A stretch of DNA of 64,000 nt from Phymatolithon calcareum (Eukaryota > Rhodophyta > Florideophyceae > Hapalidiales): positions 1,054,001-1,118,000 of the forward strand of contig OZ345380.1 of NCBI GenBank assembly GCA_977006965.1, read 5' to 3'. Below, in pieces: positions 33,201-42,048 of this stretch. Below the pieces are notes generated by a model. The model worked only from the letters and a program-made list of their open reading frames with translations. It was not told where the DNA came from and did not search any database. A program made the translations under genes and the position numbers. Numbering within the stretch: the stretch's first letter is position 1; each line of letters opens with the position of its first letter.

Positions 33201-35138
33201 GCACAAAACGTCCATGGAGCTTGGTTGTGGCCACGGGTTGGGTGTTTTTCGCGTTTATCAAAGGACCCTCGATTAGTTGCTGATATTTCTGTTCGCGAGC
33301 AAAACCTCATATATTTCCCTATTGCAGAACTTGGGGATGGAGAGCATATTGTGTCAGGGGGCTCAGGCTGTGTCCAAATCCACAATATTCTTTCGACGAA
33401 ACTTGCACTTCGTCATTCAGGATGTGGGAGTGTGAAGCATCTTGCGGTGGGGATACGTGATGAATCATATACTGTGTTTTCTTCGAACGGTACGAATGTA
33501 TCTGTGACGAAAGTCACAAAAGACAATAGCGGAAAACTATCCGTGTCTGGTGCCTCTCACTGTATTGTCGGAAGGCCCGCAGATCGTTTTGTAAGTGGTC
33601 TATCGGTGTCCAAAGATGGTCATCAGGTTGCCGTCAGCCAGGAATCGCATGTTACGGTGCTTCAGTGTAATGGTGGAGATGACTCGCTCGTATACGAGAG
33701 GACTTGGGAGTTTGCAGTGCCTGATGACCCGCGCTTTCCGTTATCATTAGTGGCGATTTCCCAGTCGGGAGACTTTGTTGTGGCTGCCCAACACTCTGAC
33801 CTCGTTTTCTGTAAGGAGACAGATATTGTGGAAGGATGGCCTTCTCAAACAAGCCCAACTTATCACGGATGTGGAGCGAAAGTTTTGTCCATCGCTCTCT
33901 CGCAGAACGGCTCATCACTGCTCGTAGGATTAACCTCTGGAGTTGTTGAAGTGTGGGACACTGCGTCGAAGAGCCGACGAAGTCAGACCAAATTGCCCGA
34001 GGGCTGGAAGAATTGTCTCCACACAAGACTGTGTGTCTGTTTTCTTGAAGAGTCCCATGGTGCGACTGGAGCTATCACGGGCGATCGTGCGGTTGTTGGA
34101 GTGGATGATTCAGTTGTGGAGTATTGTGGCAAAGATTTGAGCCTCATTACAGAGTATGAACTCTCTTCTCAACCTCTCTCGATTTGCGCATGGAGTTCCA
34201 GAAGTGGAACGCGGAGAATAGCTGCAGGATGTGAAGATGGCTCAATATGCGTTTTAATTGCCACGAAAGTTGCCGGTAGCACTCCAGGGGCGTCTGACGC
34301 CCAAAATGGCAGAGGCTACGTTTCGAGCGTCACTGTTGCGCCAAAGCAAGACTTAATACTCGCAGGACATGAAAGTGGTATGGTATCGATGTGGAATGCA
34401 AGCAGGGGCTACTACTATGGCTCGTTAGAGACGAAGCACTCTGCTCGCGTCAACTGCATTGATGTTAGCGATGATGAATGCTTTGCAGTGTCCGGCAGTG
34501 ACGACAAGTCCATTCGAGTGTGGAACTTGAACTCAAAAGACTTTCTGTTCGTACTTAACGGTCACTCAAGTGTTTACGATGTGAGGTGCTCAGGCAACGG
34601 AAACATTGTCTCTTCTGACTGGATTGGTACAGTGACGATTTGGCACTACTTTGAGAGTAGACCACCAATGCAATTCTCTTTGAATGTGGTATCTGCCATC
34701 CCCCGACTGTTTTTGTCTCAGGATGAAGTGCATTGCTATGCCGTTGACTTCTCCAAGAGTATATGTTCGAAAATTGCTCTGGAAACCGGACAGATTATCA
34801 AGACTCTGCGTTCTTTCAATACCTATCGTTCTGCCATTGCCAACGAGACACGCCCATGTATTCCGCAGCAAAATGGTGATGTCAATCTGTGTCTGCATTC
34901 TGGAAACGTCTGGAAGGCGAGTCCTGTCCGTGGCGCACAGTCAAATATTTCGTTCTCGGAGAGTGCGGCGGATGCCCAAGAAAGCAACAAAATTAATATC
35001 CGATTTGAACGTCCTGTACGGTCCATTGCTGCAGCGTTGACACGCACTGAGACTTTTAGCCCTCCCCATGTTATTGTAGCGTGCTGTCTTAAGAATCGAG
35101 AAACCCCCGCTATATTGCATTACATGTTTTCAAAATAA
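30216..35138 (+). CDS. NLR-like receptor A: PH-like / helical / NB-ARC / WD40 (1640 aa)
   Basis: Single exon. The ATG at 30216 (MSSSPPSSSASF) is preferred over the longer open frame because it is the first Met and is kept in copy B. Residues about 15-135 look like a PH fold ending in the helix ETHNKWLADLRH. About 150-375 is helical, with a hydrophobic stretch (224-248) and a coiled coil (327-373), like HeLo/4HB-type N-termini of NLRs. NB-ARC follows: P-loop GEGGVGKT at 439-446, Walker B LLVIDNVW with Asp528, a VVIMSTRF sensor block near 550, GIPL at 634-637 and LHD at 796-798. A helical region (about 800-1020, DFRWLRGR) resembles that before the propeller in APAF-1-like proteins. About 1030-1600 holds WD-type blades (VSGSDDKSIRVWN). 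The architecture predicts a signal-activated STAND ATPase in innate defence or self/non-self control; that role is inference. Confidence 0.85.
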   Translation: MSSSPPSSSASFTPFPRIKAVVGTSRSISGLKPIDCYVSLSSDLRLLAVKRHPESPSSVLAFRKKYHCFKLERMPEPSPRVVTSFAQFVSCRVAPDDSHSAGLAVRITEGETRVLLFFQNSETHNKWLADLRHRVAPLSILLDYFMAEIRSNRPIPGVHISVPDVARKITEFDNCENERTESTTRWAKRIWDMFAAFKKPIDTASGLVGALAGASKQVKELAQPLSAIGFVGCAFSVISLTATTVYLVREEREGKHKLAGALEKLHDASLVLLECFVEILRSGFQNDKLVEDVFNVISKVWDVAATVEQFLLRPLIERIWKAEEIKELEAKVEDVTARLLQIRTLKEVAEVKKDFGEMKEDVAELRVEIQKGVHDEFKPFFPDCIQLRQGLLLDVAATTLAQLKGHVIVKKSSGDEAESAPSNTANNLVRRVAVASVSGEGGVGKTSACKLLCADPDVQKHFDGGAILWLSLGPGVLDTKVKKRIASIVADCGGRLIADKIREPGDVEDAVNIAREFFSAHRILLVIDNVWKRIPRLKVKDWMTELSRIASCSGSVVIMSTRFDDLSSAPGVERVRLGRLNLEEENGADWETAKTLYDYYRKARDSAEHPQKRPRLDPVKEESTRKRALKLSCGIPLAIATIGSLICARRSRAESVLSSIERKVGGLAAESTGEVAAAFVNHAGLHAAMSESLKFLDESKFNRDIFHVCSSSRHTDGVTRFSANYDGFADKPLSSRYAALEAMDKSATQFSFEILRHLWHLKSAFEAEDVAQRFVNLGLGRIERHGESSEEAVFKLHDLQYAYCADVSSSFCVNDDGSHASVNGHRLLLSACESTFGPRVTGVDWASVCFSSEQRCEDVPLNVPEKSLSLHLGQNLFSHLREACKDYPAQAADEMFRLLTDFRWLRGRGAVHGRDGVISDFMKARPLIIHCDTQYWQSYLAHIHLLQRVAHRVPEHAYAGGQLAWHILGRLQEEMQHGRYSEFEVRLVERFIRSRAQNVHGAWLWPRVGCFSRLSKDPRLVADISVREQNLIYFPIAELGDGEHIVSGGSGCVQIHNILSTKLALRHSGCGSVKHLAVGIRDESYTVFSSNGTNVSVTKVTKDNSGKLSVSGASHCIVGRPADRFVSGLSVSKDGHQVAVSQESHVTVLQCNGGDDSLVYERTWEFAVPDDPRFPLSLVAISQSGDFVVAAQHSDLVFCKETDIVEGWPSQTSPTYHGCGAKVLSIALSQNGSSLLVGLTSGVVEVWDTASKSRRSQTKLPEGWKNCLHTRLCVCFLEESHGATGAITGDRAVVGVDDSVVEYCGKDLSLITEYELSSQPLSICAWSSRSGTRRIAAGCEDGSICVLIATKVAGSTPGASDAQNGRGYVSSVTVAPKQDLILAGHESGMVSMWNASRGYYYGSLETKHSARVNCIDVSDDECFAVSGSDDKSIRVWNLNSKDFLFVLNGHSSVYDVRCSGNGNIVSSDWIGTVTIWHYFESRPPMQFSLNVVSAIPRLFLSQDEVHCYAVDFSKSICSKIALETGQIIKTLRSFNTYRSAIANETRPCIPQQNGDVNLCLHSGNVWKASPVRGAQSNISFSESAADAQESNKINIRFERPVRSIAAALTRTETFSPPHVIVACCLKNRETPAILHYMFSK

Positions 35139-36611
35139 AGCAGATACACCTTCGTTCATCAGTCTTTGAAAGAAGTGCTGCAGTGTTGCTGGTTGAGGCA
35201 ATTGACCAAGTGAGAGTGCGCGCGAATTGCACGGGTGTTGGGCGGTTTCTGCTGTCGATATAGATTTGTGAGGAAAGAGCGCAATTACGGGAAAGAAAAT
35301 AAAGGTGAGGTGGAAGAAACGGTAATCGTATAAACAAACAGAACCACGCATCGGACTACACGAAAAACACAATGCCAGTGTCAAAAGTTCAACTACACGC
35401 TGTCTTGTTCAGTACAAGGCAACGTGTGGTTGCCCCTCAGTAGACACACAACCTGCATACCGCTGTGTCAGTGCCTTCATCACATGTCCTATTCCACTAC
35501 AGCAAAATGGCGAAGCTGCGTCGTACACTCAAATAACTGCTACCAGCGTATGGCATGACGTTGCGATGCTTCGTCTACAGACCAGTAGTGCCGTTGCACT
35601 TAGCAAAAGCACCAACAGTGCTCCGAAAACCAGGGCTCCAGTCCCCAGATCACAAACAGATAATTTTACTTCTTCCGCAATACAACCACACAGCTCCAAG
35701 TCTGACACAGATCGACGCCCCTCTCTCTAACTTGCCACCTGGGCCAAGCGTATAAGGGGGTTCACGCACGGGCATATGTAGGATACAACTTAGGAGGCCA
35801 GCAACGGCCGCGATAGCGCCACTCGGCAGCGCACAAACCATCTGCAGCACGCCTGCATCCTTGCGGTGTTCTGCCCATTTCAGCGGCCCCGACCTTCAGC
35901 CCAAAACATGTCATGTCGCTATCCAGCCGATCTGGTCAGCGAGTGCCGCTGACGACGAACATCATTTCATGCGCCCTTCCCTTGCGCCCATCGCCGGGTT
36001 AGCGCAAACATCCATCCGAATCACTTGCCATCAACCAAACGTCGTCTTGGCGCGCCTGTCAGCGCGCATCCATTACCCGAGTTTGCAGCGCGCACGACCA
36101 TCCGTTATGTATAGGCGAGAATCCACGACCCCAACGTAAGGATGCACCGACACAACCGCCGCGCCCAACGGACGTTTGTATACATTGAGCTTTTCCCTGG
36201 GACCATTTCATCGAGCTGCCCCTCCCCGTGTGCAACGGGCAAAGAACCCTTTAACCTTCCAGAACTTGTCGTCCAAGTTGACAGTCTTCCATCATCCGGC
36301 CAATGTGCCACATACCAGCATTGCGATGATCATCATCACAACGCTGATATGTGGGGCTTGTCGATGATCGACAAGCCCGACTTTCAGCCAAACGCGTTTT
36401 GTGCAACAGTGCCATTTTATGCCATATCCTTAGGCAATGTTTCCGTGGTTCGTGGAACTCATAACATGTATAAATTTTTCTGAATTTTGATTACTTTTCG
36501 CTCACGCCACCGGTGGGTGACCTGCAATCTTTGCATCAAATCGACGTTGACTCTACTCAGAGCCTTGCTTATTCCATCGCCAGGGATCTTGTACTTGTGC
36601 CCTCCAAAGCA
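35139..36611. other. Intergenic, unit A: between the NLR gene and uS17m
   Basis: No supported gene. Small ORFs here (for example 35861-36139 and 36176-36367) recur in unit B, but the A/B differences include frame-changing indels and mostly amino-acid-changing substitutions, so I do not call them. A hairpin GGGCTTGTCGAT/ATCGACAAGCCC lies near 36352-36376. The promoter and 5' UTR of uS17m should lie at the right end. Confidence 0.5.
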
Positions 36612-36788
36612 ATGCTTCGTTCGATCGGCCTAGTCGGGCGGCGCGCCCTCGCTACGGCCGCGATGGGACCGGCAGCGTCCCCAACGGTCCCTCCGCCCGG
36701 CGTCCCGGCAAGTCTGGGAGCGAAAAAGCTTTATGAAACGCCTTCGTTCCGCACACAGAAGGAACCTGTGTACCGTCTACCGTACTAC
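36612..36788 (+). pseudogene. Mitochondrial ribosomal protein uS17m, truncated copy
   Basis: This is the duplicate of the first 59 codons of the gene at 48441. It encodes the targeting presequence (MLRSIGLVGRRALATAAM) and ends after RLPYY, where mobile-element sequence TTTTTCTGCATCAGG begins at 36789. The frame then runs through foreign sequence to a stop at 36900-36902. The whole rRNA-binding OB-fold core is lost, so it cannot make a functional S17. Confidence 0.9.
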
Positions 36789-37010
36789 TTTTTCTGCATC
36801 AGGTTTTACAAGTTGAAGGTTGATTGGGTTGGGAAGATCGTCTGGCCAATAGAACTCAGTTTGAATGTAAGTGATAGGATGGATGGATTTCTGTTTTATT
36901 GAAGCTCCCTTAGTCAATTATCATTGCACCTGAGAGACTTTTCGTTGCGCTACAATCCTTCGATTACGTTTTCATTTTGATTTCGGATATTTTCTTTAGA
37001 CGGTATCAAC

Positions 37011-39076
37011 CAAAGCATTGGAAAAAATAATTGCTATTGTAATTATTTAAATTATTGTTCCAATAATTTATTCCTGAGTCGCGCATATTTATTGTATTTA
37101 TTGAGATCTTCGTGGTTACGACAATTATTTTATTTATTTGAAAGCATTATTTACTCGAGAACGCTCGACTAAGTCTACGTTTCTGGGGGAGAATGACAGC
37201 ATTTTGGCCCGACGATTATATTGTTTATTTGGGCCCGATAGTATTCTTGAACAGTAAAGTGACATGTTTGTCATCGATAGTACATGACGTGTCGGCTGCG
37301 GACTCCTCATTTAGGATTATGAAAACCATGGCAATCAACACAGTACAACGGGAACTGCGTACCAGGCGAGCACCGTTTGGTAGCACCCAAGATGCCGCGA
37401 GTTTTCGGTAAGCATGTTCGCGATGAGTTTTTCACACAGTCGGATCCCAACTCCGCTGTGTGGACTTGCAAATGTGGAACGCGACGGAAAGATTCTGGAC
37501 GGGGCTACACCAATTTTGTGAGTCACGTTCAATCCGAGCATCCAAGCGACTTAAACGTTTTATGCGCTGAGAAAGAGTCGAGCACAAATACCTTACGAGT
37601 TTCGAAACCTATCTCTCTGTTTTATCCTCGCAAAACGTTGCATGCCCACGGCTGGCTAGAGTTTATCGTCAAAGGCCTGCTGCCGTTTACTGTCGCCGAG
37701 AACCCTATTTACACTGCCGCTTGTCGATTTGATTCCATGAGCTACAAGACCGTCATGAAGTTCCTCGGTGGCCTCACGAAACACGTCGAATCGGAAATCT
37801 CACGTCGTCTTCCGTCGAACTTTGCTCTCGTTTTTGACGGTTGGACCGCTGATAATACTCACTATGTCGATATTCGGTACCTTTCCGGCTAATACGAAAC
37901 ACGGATACGAGAAGTTTTTGTTGGGGTTTTCTCCTTTCGAAGACGAAGAAAGACAGAGCGCGGCTAATCACTTCGAATATCTCAAGTTCGTACAAAGTGT
38001 GTTTGGAAAATCGCTATCAAATGTTGTTGCACTCATCGGCGACAACTGTTCGACGAACAAATTACTGGCGGACTTATGTGGTGTACATTTTGTTGGTTGT
38101 GCGAGCCACCGTTTTAATTTGGCCATGAAGAACAGGATACGCGAACATCAACCCATTATTGAGAACATCAGGGCAATCATGCATAAGCTATCGTACCCTA
38201 TACCGGCCGCAAAACTCCGCAACTTTACGCACTTACGTGCCTACCGGAGCAATGTGACGCGATGGTCATCGACAGCACATATGCTCAAGCGCTACATGGC
38301 TATCAAGAAGCTTCTACCCTTGCTGAATATTGACGAGATCGATGCTCTAACGTTAAGCACACGCCAAAACCGAAAAGTGGAGTCGCTATGCGAGGAGTTC
38401 TCTTCATTCGATTCAATTACCAAGGCTCTCCAAAATGATGACATATCGATGGCGGACGCCCGGGCATTATTCGATACGGTGATAGAAGAGTTTCCACAAC
38501 TTTCTGTCCGCTTGGGCTCGATGGCGGCAATCATCCATCACCCTGAATTCGAGTCCGGAATTGTCAAAATTATGGAGAAACGCGTTTCTGCGATGTCACC
38601 GGCTGAGCTGTTTGCTACCGAGAAATTGAAGAGTGCTATCTGTGCTGTGCGTTTGACTGTTGATGAACGCTCACTATCGCTAGCCGAGCGCGCATTGAAG
38701 CGTCGCAAAAGCGTTCTTTCCTATGATTCTGAGTACATGGACTTGCGATTCATTGTACCGACGTCGAATATGTGCGAGAGGTTTTTCTCTATCGCTGGTT
38801 ACGCGTTGGATGACAGAAGAAGAAGCGTTATTCCTGCAAAATTTCGAGAAGCAGATGTTCCTTCATGCTAACTCGGATGTGTGGGGAATCGAAGACGTCA
38901 ATGCTATCGTGACAGAAAGCAGCTAGATGGATCCAATAATTGGGAATAACCAGTTATTTATTCCTCACTGAACTTAAATACAATAATTTATTCCTTCTGC
39001 GCTCAGCAGTCTTGATATTTATTCTCGACACTGCGCGAGAAAAGAATAAAAATAAATAAATAATTCCAATGCTCTG
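37011..39076 (+). mobile_element. hAT DNA transposon, 2066 bp, TSD GTATCAAC
   Basis: The left end CAAAGCATTGGAA and the inverted right end CAGAGCATTGGAA match at 12 of 13 positions. An 8-bp direct repeat GTATCAAC flanks it (37003-37010 and 39077-39084), which is the duplication length expected for hAT. Subterminal ATAATTATT-rich and AATAATTTATTCC repeats occur on both sides of the transposase. The ends look intact but the transposase is broken. Confidence 0.9.
37392..38926 (+). pseudogene. hAT-family transposase with BED-type zinc finger, two frameshifts
   Basis: The N-terminus MPRVFGKHVRDEF is followed by CKCG ... SHVQSEH, a BED-like C-x-C / H-x4-H finger. The catalytic region has FDGWTADNTHYVDI, then GDNCSTNK and GCASHRFNLAM, which are typical hAT blocks. 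The frame is lost near 37876 and resumes in a second frame (GTFPANTKHGYEKFLLGFSP). Near 38842 it shifts again into FEKQMFLHANSDVWGIEDV and a stop at 38924-38926. The C-terminal dimerisation block MCERFFSIAGYALDDRRR is present. The element therefore moved recently on the evidence of its ends but is not autonomous now. Confidence 0.85.
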
Positions 39077-39798
39077 GTATCAACTGCCATTTCCAGCGTC
39101 TCTTTTTGAATATCGGAAAGTCGTTGCTTGGGCATTAAGTTTGAGATAACTGTGAGAGCTTCATCGAGTTCGGAATCTTCGTTTCTTGCTTAATGTAAGT
39201 GATAGGAGTGGAGAAAATGTTCAATTCCAAATGAACTATTTAAAAATATGTATCGGTCTAATTCACATTTTCCTACGTCAGTAACGTGAAAGCAGCTCGT
39301 GTTTTCTCACGTCCACGAAAACAATGTGAGAAATTTGGATGAATTCGCGCGAGCTTTGACTTCTGCAGCTCTTCTTGAAGATAGACGAGTGGAGTTTGGT
39401 AACCATCTCGGATTTACTTCAACAGTAATTTCTGTTAAATTAAATATTTATTAAAAATTTAGCAAAACGGTGATGGCTAATACTCAATCACAATGCATCC
39501 ACGTCGACAATTTGAAGGCGTGAGCGTATTGTTAACTTGTATTTTCACTGACTAATAAAAATAAAAGGACAAATCTACGATGCCCCCAGGGGGTGTAGGT
39601 CCTTAAACTAACTTTTAGCCCCATAATCCACTACAGACATAAACGCGACAAAAGATGATAGATGTTAAGTTTTTTCTTTTATGTTTGCCAACATGTTCGA
39701 TAAAGGGGGGTATCCTTCTCCAATAGTGGAACTGTAAATTAAGTAACAACGTGGAATTATTTCTGCGAACCATTTTAACAAGACAACAAAGAATTATT

Positions 39799-41737
39799 CA
39801 CTGGGGGCGCAAAAATTAGCCAGGATCCAAAAATGTAGAGTTTTCAAACTCTATCACCAGAGTTTTTGGGTCATACTTTGTCAACAGCAGTTTCAGAACT
39901 TCTGTTTTATAGTTTCAGAGGTCTTCATAATGCAGTTCCGACCGGAGTTCGTTTTCTTCATTCATCGGTGCCTTGGAACTGTAGGTTCATGAACTCAGAA
40001 TTGACACCTGCCGCAGTTCTACTGCGAAGCAGGAAGAAAATATTTGTCAAAGTCTTTTGGATGCGCTAAAGTGATGTGATAAGGATATGGCTAGTCGAAG
40101 TTTAAGGCGTATCACAGAGTTTTTACTTTAGCCTCCTGCAGCTTAGCCGCATGTAATGCAACAAATCGATGCGACCGCGGCGCCGTACACGTGCAAGTGT
40201 GATCGAGTCAACTTGGAATTTAATTTCGTGTCCGGGTCCATAGCACGGGAGCACGAAATCGACACTTTCGCACGTGCGAAAGTGGTGGAATTTGTTTTAC
40301 CATCAATTTCATTGTGCGCTGACGGTCCTGTCGAACAACCACACGAGATCAAGCCCTGAGAAGAGACAATGGCCCCAAAGAACTACCAGCTGACCTACCA
40401 CACGGTCTTGAAGAACGCCGATATCGGACCAGGCGGCGCTCGTGCATTCTAAAAATGTGTCCAAGCCGGTAGCATCGTAGGTCCCTGTTGCACATGTCTA
40501 TCATCATGTGTATTTCCGCGACACATTGCGATCTTACACGAGACTTTCATAGTGCTTTAACTCCATGCATGTCCTTGATCCGAGCTTATGTGATACTGCG
40601 ACTACGACCGACACAGCCTGGGTATGTCTATTTCCATTCAATGACTTCTTTGCTTCGCGGTCCAACACTATCTTGCACTCTAACACAAAAAGCCTGTTGC
40701 ACATGTCGATCATCATGTGTATATCCACGACGTTTCCCAAACCGTTCCGTGATGCATTGCGATCTTACCCGAGACTTTTTATTGTGCTTCGGGTCGCTCT
40801 TGCCCAGGACGCCCTATTTGGGATTTCGAACAAATGTTCGGAATGCATTGAACTGGACACACAATATGGGACAAGCAGGCAAACTACCTGAAGAAGTTGG
40901 GTATCGTCAGTGTCAAAAGCCATGTTTGTACAACGTTTATTCGTTCAACGTTCTCTTCCCTCTATTTTTTCCAACAGGACATGCTGTGCAAGTCGTTAAT
41001 TTTCCGTCTCCTTGCATTGTATACCAATCGCGGTAGCCTCTCGCTGATTGACAATCTGGACTAATAAATGCAGTGTTCTTGTCAGCTCCACTAAGCGAGA
41101 AAACTTGGTGAGAACATGCAAGATCACCTGCTTCACGTCGCCATACTATTACTGTTTTGAGTTATGGACCCCCATCTTACGCCGAAGCAAAACTGATCCC
41201 TTAAGATGGTAATTTTTTTAAAATAATAAACATTTGTGTGCTCCGTCGTTCCATTAACGTTCACGCAGATTTATTCTAACTTTCCCACCACGGAAGATAT
41301 CTCCGCTTTGTGTGTCCTGCATTACTCCTCGCAGTGCAGTCTATTTGATGCTCCAGGTTTTTTTTGCAACTGTTTAGTTGTTTATTTGAAAGCCCTCATT
41401 AACACTCCTAAAACTGTACGGGAGCAGTTGCACATGTGCCATATTCGAAGCTTCTGATGCTCCAGGTGCAACTTTTAGGTGCCGTCCTCTCAACTGCACT
41501 ACGACATCAGTGGATGTTCCTGCCACAGAAGCCTGTAAACTCCGCTGCAGTGTCTTGCCTAAACTCCGCCAACAGAACTGACGTATGGAGTCTCAAAACC
41601 TTCACCTTTGTGCACACCAACAGGGATCTCTTAACTCCAGCTAGCCACATCCTCAAGACCTCAGTTTGTGTCATACTCAGACTGGGCCCGCAGGAATATT
41701 CCCGTGGAGTTAAATCTTCATTTTTGCGCCTCCAGTT
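39799..41737 (+). mobile_element. 1.9-kb insertion with CACTGGGGG-type inverted ends
   Basis: The left end CACTGGGGGCGCAAAAAT and the inverted right end AACTGGAGGCGCAAAAAT match at 16 of 18 positions. Unit A lacks the segment and reads straight across (AATTATT then GTGCTGTACAAG), so this is an insertion in B. The target duplication is 2-3 bp at most (TT or ATT). Inside are a direct repeat of about 80 bp (around 40482-40560 and 40690-40790, CTGTTGCACATGTC[TG]ATCATCATGTGTAT), a perfect 22-bp palindrome at 40263-40284, and an ORF of 67 codons at 40156. There is no transposase. It is probably a non-autonomous CACTA-like element. Confidence 0.75.
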
Positions 41738-42048
41738 TTGTGCTGTACAAGTACACTGCGCCCAGAGTTTGCAAAATCTGCGTTTTCCAGTTATTTTCGA
41801 ACGGACAGAGCAGATCATGAGATATGATAAGAAATGATGTGCCACAATCCTGTACTGGTCTGTTCGCACAGCACAACAATGCTTGCGAGCAATAAGGCCC
41901 AGGAATCGACTACTGTGCAGAATCATAACGCTCTCACAGTTCCGAATGGACCCCATGACCATTGCTCCTCCCCAACGTTGCGCCACTGCTCGCCCAGCTA
42001 CATCCACCTCAACCGCTGTCCTTTCTTTTTGTAACTCCTCCGTACATC

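Larger units (their letters stand above)
29316..36788 (+). repeat. Tandem segmental duplication, unit A
   Basis: Homologous to 39355-48617 at high identity. The unit runs from TTTGGCTTCTGCAG at its left edge to codon 59 of uS17m at its right edge, where a mobile element takes over. Corresponding genes are offset by 11833 bp. Unit B is longer because it carries the insertion at 39799-41737. Confidence 0.9.
36789..39354 (+). mobile_element. Nested mobile element 'E' at the duplication junction
   Basis: The left part (36789-36879) matches 7365-7456. The right part (39192-39354) matches 7441-7540 and 11584-11655. Between them lies a nested insertion flanked by a 16-bp direct repeat AATGTAAGTGATAGGA (36864-36879 and 39192-39207). 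That insertion consists of about 240 bp of unplaced sequence with a hAT element inside it. E fills exactly the space between the truncated uS17m of unit A and the first base of unit B. Confidence 0.75.

Noticed and set aside
35861-36483. ORFs between the NLR gene and uS17m that recur in unit B
   Set aside because: Differences between units include frame-changing indels and nearly all substitutions alter amino acids, so there is no sign of coding constraint.
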